From NCBI GenBank assembly GCA_016788405.1, contig JAEUSX010000222.1:1-37031 (forward strand): a DNA stretch of 37,031 nucleotides, written 5' to 3'. Below are positions 32,642 to 37,031 of this stretch, piece by piece. Under the pieces are notes generated by a model, which made no database searches, was not told where the DNA came from, and saw only the letters and a list, made by a program, of their open reading frames with translations. The stretch's first letter is position 1. Each line of letters opens with the position of its first letter. Source of the DNA: Flavobacteriales bacterium. GTDB lineage: Bacteria; Bacteroidota; Bacteroidia; Flavobacteriales_F; PHOS-HE28. A program made the position numbers and the translations under genes.

Positions 32642-33774
32642 TGGCGGGGCTGCTGAGCGGCGGTGCGCTTCCGCTTTTCTCCTTCAGGGGCATCGCGGTG
32701 AGGCTGCACTGGAGCTTCGCGCTCCTGCCTGCATACGTGCTCTATTCCGACCTTCATGATGGCGACGCCTGGGGCTCCATCGCGATGCACCTGGGCATGG
32801 TGGGGATCACCTTCGCCTGCGTGGTGCTGCATGAGTTCGGCCATGCGCTCACCGCGCGCAGGTACGGCATCGGCACCAAGTCGATCACCCTGCTTCCCAT
32901 CGGTGGCGTGGCCGCGCTGGAGCGCATGCCCGAGGAGCCGCGCCAGGAATTCTGGATCACCGTCGCCGGCCCGGCGGTGAATCTGGCCATCGCGCTGCTC
33001 GCCGTGCTGCTCATGGCCGCGCTTGGCCTCACGGCCTTCTTCACCGACCTGTTCCTGGGCGGCGCATCGGCCTTCACCAATCTGCTGCTCTTCCTGGCCG
33101 CCATCAACGTGTGGCTCTTCCTCTTCAACCTCATCCCCGCCTTCCCCATGGATGGCGGCCGCATCCTGCGCTCCGCGTTGGCGTTGCGCATGCCGCGCGT
33201 CAAGGCCACGCGGATCGCCGCGAACCTGGGCCGCGCGGTGGCCATCGGCGGCATGGCCTACGGGCTGCTGCAGGGCGAGCCCATGCTGGCCCTCGTGGGC
33301 TTCTTCGTGTTCACCGCGGCAGGCGCCGAAGCGCGCCAGGCGGAACAGCGCGAAGGATTGCGCGGCATCACCGTGGAGCAGGTGATGCGCACGCTGTTCT
33401 GGAGCACTGGAGCCTCCACGACGGTGCGCCAGGCGGCCCAGCAATTGCTGCAAGGGGGAGACAAGGCCGTCGTGGTCGTCGGCCTCGATGGCCAGCCGCA
33501 AGGGGTGCTGCATAAGCGCGACATCATTCACGCGGTCGAGGCAGGGCATGCCGATTTGCGGCTCGTCGACCTGCCGCCACGAACAGCTCCCGTGATCGCG
33601 CCCCACGATGACGCCCATGAATGCGTTCAGCGCATGCTGCAGTCCGGATTGCCTTTGCTGCCCGTGGTGCAGGACCGCCGCCTCGTCGGGGTGCTGGAGT
33701 TGGAGAATCTCGATGAATACCTGAAACTGCGCAGAGCGCAGGGCGGCGCCGAGGTCAGCTCCGGGATGAGCTGA
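32641..33774 (+). CDS. Site-2 protease-like M50 metalloprotease with CBS domains
   Basis: A 377-residue inner-membrane zinc protease. The HExxH motif is HEFGH (64-68) in the third membrane region, and the second zinc ligand Asp171 lies in PAFPMDGGRIL. Six or so hydrophobic segments are followed from about residue 245 by two CBS motifs (EQVMRTLFWSTGASTTVRQA, then AHECVQRMLQSGLPLLPVV). CBS domains often sense adenine nucleotides, so proteolysis may respond to energy state. Family members cut membrane-embedded regulators; no anti-sigma target is in the window. It ends 5 bases from the convergent DUF5777 gene. Confidence 0.92.
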   Translation: MAGLLSGGALPLFSFRGIAVRLHWSFALLPAYVLYSDLHDGDAWGSIAMHLGMVGITFACVVLHEFGHALTARRYGIGTKSITLLPIGGVAALERMPEEPRQEFWITVAGPAVNLAIALLAVLLMAALGLTAFFTDLFLGGASAFTNLLLFLAAINVWLFLFNLIPAFPMDGGRILRSALALRMPRVKATRIAANLGRAVAIGGMAYGLLQGEPMLALVGFFVFTAAGAEARQAEQREGLRGITVEQVMRTLFWSTGASTTVRQAAQQLLQGGDKAVVVVGLDGQPQGVLHKRDIIHAVEAGHADLRLVDLPPRTAPVIAPHDDAHECVQRMLQSGLPLLPVVQDRRLVGVLELENLDEYLKLRRAQGGAEVSSGMS

Positions 33775-33779
33775 TTCGG

Positions 33780-34709
33780 CTAGCCGTTCCGCTTCTTCGG
33801 CTCGTTCACGGTGAAGACGCGCGATATGTTGAAGCCGAAATGGATGCCGGCACCGTCGCCAGGCCGCCCGAAGGTGCGGGCCCAGTCGCCATTGGTCTCG
33901 GTGATGAACGCGCGATCGAACATGCCGGCGCTATTGGAGAGGTGCAGCTGGAACACGTGCCCCCCGGTCTCGACATCGAAGCCGACGGAGAGTGAATTCT
34001 GAAAACCCTCATCGAGCCCATTGCGCAGCACATGGAAGTACTCGGCATTGAAGGCGAGGCGTTTGGTGATCTTCACACGGCCCGCCCCACTGGCATGGAA
34101 AACGTCGTTGGGGTCATCGGCGCCGGCCACCAGATTGCGGTGCACCACGCCGGGATTGATCTGGAGGCTGATGGCCTCGCTGAACTTGCGGCCCAGGATA
34201 ACGGTCCACGCGTATGAGAGGCGGTGCGTGAAATAGTCCTTGCGGTTCGGGTCGTACCAGGGCACCTCCTGCGCATCGAGCGTGGTCATGGAGCTGGCCG
34301 CGACGATGGCCAGCGTGATCGGCGCGGAGCAACCCGCGTCGCATTGGCGCACGAGCTTGTACTTCACGAAACCGTCAAGGGTCTTCTGATAGCCGCTGCG
34401 GCCGAAGCCCACCATCAGGCGGTCGGTCACTCCGTAGTCGAAGCCGAGGCGCACCGTGGCGCCGTCGAGCCCGAAAAAGTCCTGCAGGCCGCCATTGCCC
34501 GGACCGAAGCGGTGGCCGATGCGGAAATCGAGCACCCCCGGCGCCGTGTTCTCCAAGCTGTGCGCATTGATGACGCGCGTGGTCTTGAATGCTGCGTTGG
34601 TGTACTCCGGACCGGTCTCCTCCTCGCCCAGCATCCCGAGCAGGTCGTTCTGCGCGGTGGCGCTCGCTGAGAGCAGCAGGGCAACGACGAGGAACTGAGG
34701 CTTGGTCAT
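33780..34709 (-). CDS. DUF5777-type outer-membrane barrel protein
   Basis: A 309-residue envelope protein. The signal peptide (FLVVALLLSASATAQ) is followed by a short linker and repeated amphipathic beta strands, beginning with DFRIGHRFGPGNGGLQDFFG and FDYGVTDRLMVGFGRSG, a pattern characteristic of DUF5777. The last strand region has IHFGFNISRVFTV. It is likely an outer-membrane barrel. It is the last gene of the minus-strand cytochrome/YceI cluster, 43 bases after the YceI gene. DUF5777, YceI and cytochrome genes are often neighbours in Bacteroidota. Confidence 0.82.
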   Translation of the reverse strand: MTKPQFLVVALLLSASATAQNDLLGMLGEEETGPEYTNAAFKTTRVINAHSLENTAPGVLDFRIGHRFGPGNGGLQDFFGLDGATVRLGFDYGVTDRLMVGFGRSGYQKTLDGFVKYKLVRQCDAGCSAPITLAIVAASSMTTLDAQEVPWYDPNRKDYFTHRLSYAWTVILGRKFSEAISLQINPGVVHRNLVAGADDPNDVFHASGAGRVKITKRLAFNAEYFHVLRNGLDEGFQNSLSVGFDVETGGHVFQLHLSNSAGMFDRAFITETNGDWARTFGRPGDGAGIHFGFNISRVFTVNEPKKRNG

Positions 34710-34752
34710 GCGGTTCGGGAATGATGGCGTGAATATCCGACGCGAGCGCCGA

Positions 34753-35310
34753 TCAGGGCATCTTGCTGTAGTCCATGCGCACGGTAACGGCGATGCTCTC
34801 GGCGATGTTCTTGCGCACGGCGCCGGGGATCTTGATGTCGTGATCGGCCGGCTTCACCTGGAACTTGCTCTCGGCGCGGATACCGCCCTTCCCATCCACG
34901 GTGATGGTGCCTTCCGCCTTGGCCGGCTTCTCCACGCCATGGATCGTGAGCAGGCCATCCACGGTGACCGGGTAGGTGCCGGCGGTGGCGAGCTGGGCGC
35001 CTAAGACTCCCTTCAACGCGCCCTTGAAGAGGGCCTTGGGGAAGGTGTTGCTCTCCATGTAGTTCTCATTGAAGTGCTCCTGCATCAGCGCCTTCTCGAA
35101 GGTGAAGGCCTTGATGAGCACCGCGAACTCGATGGCACCGGTGGTGGCGTCCCACACGCTGGTCACCTTGTCGTTCTCGGCATGGATGTTCTCCAACGGC
35201 GTAGCCGAGTGGAACTCGATGTGGCCGGTGCGCGTCATGTAACGCTCCTGGGCAACGAGGGTGAGCGGGACCAGGGCCAGGCTCACGAGGACGATCTTCT
35301 GCAGGTTCAT
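34753..35310 (-). CDS. YceI-family periplasmic protein
   Basis: A 185-residue protein with a signal peptide (IVLVSLALVPLTLVAQ). The YceI fold, which binds isoprenoid lipids such as ubiquinone in known structures, is seen in GHIEFHSATPLENIHAEN, FAVLIKAFTFEKALMQEHF, NENYMESNTFPKALFKG and the closing GAVRKNIAESIAVTVRMDY. It is expressed with the cytochrome-like genes upstream, 28 bases from the OB-fold gene, suggesting an electron-carrier or lipid role in the envelope. Confidence 0.9.
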   Translation of the reverse strand: MNLQKIVLVSLALVPLTLVAQERYMTRTGHIEFHSATPLENIHAENDKVTSVWDATTGAIEFAVLIKAFTFEKALMQEHFNENYMESNTFPKALFKGALKGVLGAQLATAGTYPVTVDGLLTIHGVEKPAKAEGTITVDGKGGIRAESKFQVKPADHDIKIPGAVRKNIAESIAVTVRMDYSKMP

Positions 35311-35338
35311 GCTCTTGTGGTTTCCTTGATGCTTGCAA

Positions 35339-35791
35339 TCACTGTTCCGCGGCCACGCAGCGCTGCAGGATCACATCGCCGGGCATCATGCCTTCGCCGG
35401 TGTAGCCCTGACAGATGCCCTTCAACGCCACTTGGTCGCCGACCTTCCATTCGGCGGGCAATTGGTCCGCCGCGAACTCGCAGACCACGCTGGCCATCGG
35501 GTCGCCGGCATCCAGCCGGACGTTCGTCGGCGCTGAATCGGTACCCGGCTCGATCGTGGAGATCACGCCGAGAACGCGGATGGCCTGCTCGGTCGCACCG
35601 ACGTACTTGGCGCGCGCTGCCTGGTCATCGGCCACGAAAGCGGCGAGCAAAGCCGATGCATCCACGGACTCGACGGCATCCATGGCTTCCACCTCCGCAA
35701 GGCCGCGGTTGAACTCCTTGAGGCCGTAGGCCATGCCTGCTGCGACCGCGACCGCGCCGATGATGATCCACGTCCTGGCTCTCATGTGCAT
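35339..35791 (-). CDS. Secreted or anchored OB-fold (tRNA_anti-like) protein
   Basis: A 150-residue protein. An N-terminal hydrophobic helix (WIIIGAVAVAAGMAYGL) anchors or exports it. The rest looks like a tRNA_anti-like OB fold: SALLAAFVADDQAARAKYVG, AIRVLGVISTI, VVCEFAADQL and WKVGDQVALKGICQGY. Proteins of this kind occur beside YceI and cytochrome genes in Bacteroidota. Its ATG at 35791 overlaps the preceding stop (TGATG), indicating coupling; a second ATG lies at 35785. Confidence 0.78.
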   Translation of the reverse strand: MHMRARTWIIIGAVAVAAGMAYGLKEFNRGLAEVEAMDAVESVDASALLAAFVADDQAARAKYVGATEQAIRVLGVISTIEPGTDSAPTNVRLDAGDPMASVVCEFAADQLPAEWKVGDQVALKGICQGYTGEGMMPGDVILQRCVAAEQ

Positions 35792-36156
35792 CAGTTCTGT
35801 GGCGCGCCGGCATCGAGCCAGGCTTGCAGATGGTTCTGGTCGCACGCCGGCAGCTTCCCCGAAGGCGGCATGAAGTAGGGCGTCCCATTGATCACGACGC
35901 CCCGCAACTTCCCATCGTCGGCGATGGCCTTCACAGCCGTGTAAGACGTCAGGCTCGGCGATTGCCCACCGGGCACATGGCAGCCGGGGATGGCGCAGTT
36001 CGATTGGATCAGCGGCTCGATGGTGCCGCTCCAGGTCACCGCGCTCGTGTCGCAGAAGGTGTCCGGATAGAGGTACTCTTCATTGTCGTAGTAACAGCCG
36101 GGAAGGACGGAGAGACCGGATGCCACAAGGAACAGGAAGAACAATCGCTGATGCAT
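35791..36156 (-). CDS. Cytochrome-c-like lipoprotein with CX4CH motif
   Basis: A 121-residue lipoprotein. The signal peptide (RLFFLFLVASGLSVLPGC) ends in a lipobox. The domain has a CX4CH motif (CAIPGCH), a possible distal ligand in FMPPSG, and ends HLQAWLDAGAPQN. This matches the Planctomycete-type cytochrome c domain, with two extra residues between the cysteines. Whether heme is attached to CX4CH is uncertain. The ATG at 36156 gives the lipoprotein signal. It is homologous by eye to the second domain of the neighbouring protein at 36236-36991. Confidence 0.72.
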   Translation of the reverse strand: MHQRLFFLFLVASGLSVLPGCYYDNEEYLYPDTFCDTSAVTWSGTIEPLIQSNCAIPGCHVPGGQSPSLTSYTAVKAIADDGKLRGVVINGTPYFMPPSGKLPACDQNHLQAWLDAGAPQN

Positions 36157-36187
36157 GGTGGGAACGCGCGAGCTGCGGCACGCCTCG

Positions 36188-36195
36188 CGAACATA
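36188..36195 (-). promoter_or_regulatory. -7 element (TATGTTCG on minus)
   Basis: On the minus strand TATGTTCG matches TAnnTTTG at seven positions, 31 bases before the ATG at 36156. The cluster may have an internal promoter here. Confidence 0.4.
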
Positions 36196-36235
36196 AGCGC
36201 ATTCGCGCATGCCCATGCCCAGTCCCTCTTCCATG

Positions 36236-36991
36236 CTAGTTGTTCGGCGCGCCCTGCGCGATCCAAAGCTGGATCTGCCGGATGCGGCAATCTGACAGAC
36301 GCGGGCCCGACGGTGGCATGGGAATGAAGGGATCGGCGAGGTGGCGGACCGAACCTTCAAGCGTCCCGTTGGCGGCGGCCGTGTTCACCACGCTCCATTG
36401 AGTGAGGTTCAATCCGCCCGATGGCGTTGAACCGCTGTGGCAGCTGTTGCAGCGCGCCTGAAGGATGGGCACGATGTTGCCGCTGTAAGTGACATCGATC
36501 GTATCGCATGCCGAAGGCTCGCAGCTGTTGTTCTGCGCGCCTTGCTGAATCCAGAGCGCGATGAGGTTGATCTGCTCCTGGGTGAGCGGCGTGTGCGGCG
36601 GCGGAGGCATGATGTCGTCCGGGTCGGTCTCGGTGATCGCCTCCATCAGGTCGCCATCCTGGACGATACCGCTGCCCATGAGCGTCTCGTAGCTCGTGAT
36701 CTGGATATTGTCGTTGTCGTCCACCGCGGTGTGGTGGCAATTCAGACCCTCGCCCGGGTTGGTGCAGCTGCTGGTAAGAATGGGCAGCACCTGTTGCTGG
36801 AACCAGATGATCGTGCTGTCGCAGACCACGGTCTCCTCGGGGTCCACGCCACCGTTGCCACCGGAGGTATCCGCAACGATCGGGCCCATCACCGGCTCGT
36901 GCCGGCACGCTTCCAACAGCATGACCGCCATGACCAAGGCGCAAGCCCCACATACCCACCTTACCAAACCCGTGGAACTCATGCCGGTCAT
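36236..36991 (-). CDS. Two-domain cytochrome-c-like lipoprotein
   Basis: A 251-residue lipoprotein from ATG 36991 (ATG 36982 is also possible). The signal peptide ends LLEACRHEP. Domain 1 has a C-x8-CHH arrangement (CTNPGEGLNCHH) and a possible Met ligand in DIMPPPPH. Domain 2 has a normal CNSCH heme motif, FIPMPPSG and an end LQLWIAQGAP-like sequence shared with the next gene (here QLWIAQGAPNN). It probably passes electrons at the outer membrane or surface. A further in-frame TTG at 37018 near the window edge is less likely. The gene opens the minus-strand cluster. Confidence 0.75.
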   Translation of the reverse strand: MTGMSSTGLVRWVCGACALVMAVMLLEACRHEPVMGPIVADTSGGNGGVDPEETVVCDSTIIWFQQQVLPILTSSCTNPGEGLNCHHTAVDDNDNIQITSYETLMGSGIVQDGDLMEAITETDPDDIMPPPPHTPLTQEQINLIALWIQQGAQNNSCEPSACDTIDVTYSGNIVPILQARCNSCHSGSTPSGGLNLTQWSVVNTAAANGTLEGSVRHLADPFIPMPPSGPRLSDCRIRQIQLWIAQGAPNN

Positions 36992-37031
36992 GACGGTCGT
37001 TGCTGGTTTCGTCGGCAAATCAACGCGCAGG

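Overview
The window reads as the chromosome of a GC-rich member of the Bacteroidota, most likely Flavobacteriales-like. Three lines of evidence support this. Many genes are preceded by a TAnnTTTG-type -7 element rather than a Shine-Dalgarno sequence. Several families are typical of the phylum: the BT_3928-type DoxX protein, DUF5683, DUF5777, a long LepB with an N-terminal membrane domain, and DUF1987/SiaC. The order parA-parB-DUF5683-dapB-lepB is also characteristic of the phylum. The species assignment is inference. I saw no tRNA, rRNA, insertion sequence, CRISPR array or prophage gene, and no gene-free stretch over 300 bases.

Layout. (1) 1-7311 (+): the 3' end of an exopolysaccharide cluster. 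It holds the tail of an asparagine-synthase-like gene, a GT4 glycosyltransferase, a Wza-type export lipoprotein, a Wzc-type tyrosine kinase/co-polymerase with a Gly-Tyr tail, an RmlC epimerase, a WecA-like sugar-phosphate transferase and a lytic transglycosylase, with several start/stop overlaps. (2) 7351-11048 (+): uvrA and a LOG-family protein. (3) 11056-16332: small envelope genes on both strands, including two of three paralogous secreted proteins that share an N-terminal beta-type module. (4) 16472-24880 (+): a SiaC-like phosphoprotein, a metallo-hydrolase, the parA-parB-DUF5683-dapB-lepB-lepB2 run, a LolA-like protein and an unrecognised secreted protein with a caspase-like His/Cys pattern. 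(5) 24843-29856 (-): an RDD membrane protein and a giant (about 1,395 aa) secreted protein built from about 11 TPR-plus-coil repeats, the third paralog. (6) 29926-33774 (+): an FAD oxidoreductase, a coiled-coil protein, a small membrane protein, a two-domain universal stress protein and a site-2 protease with CBS domains. (7) 33780-36991 (-): two cytochrome-c-like lipoproteins, an OB-fold protein, a YceI protein and a DUF5777 barrel, reading as one envelope electron-transfer cluster.

The strongest candidate for something undescribed is the three-member paralog set at 12484-12996, 13630-14883 and 25669-29856. All share a secreted N-terminal module. The two longer members also share a C-terminal module around a KWGxFYF motif, and they differ in a spacer that is absent, low-complexity Ala/Lys/Glu, or a 67-residue TPR-coil repeat array. 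The minus-strand cytochrome/YceI/DUF5777 cluster, the possible caspase-fold protein and the USP-S2P pair are secondary candidates.
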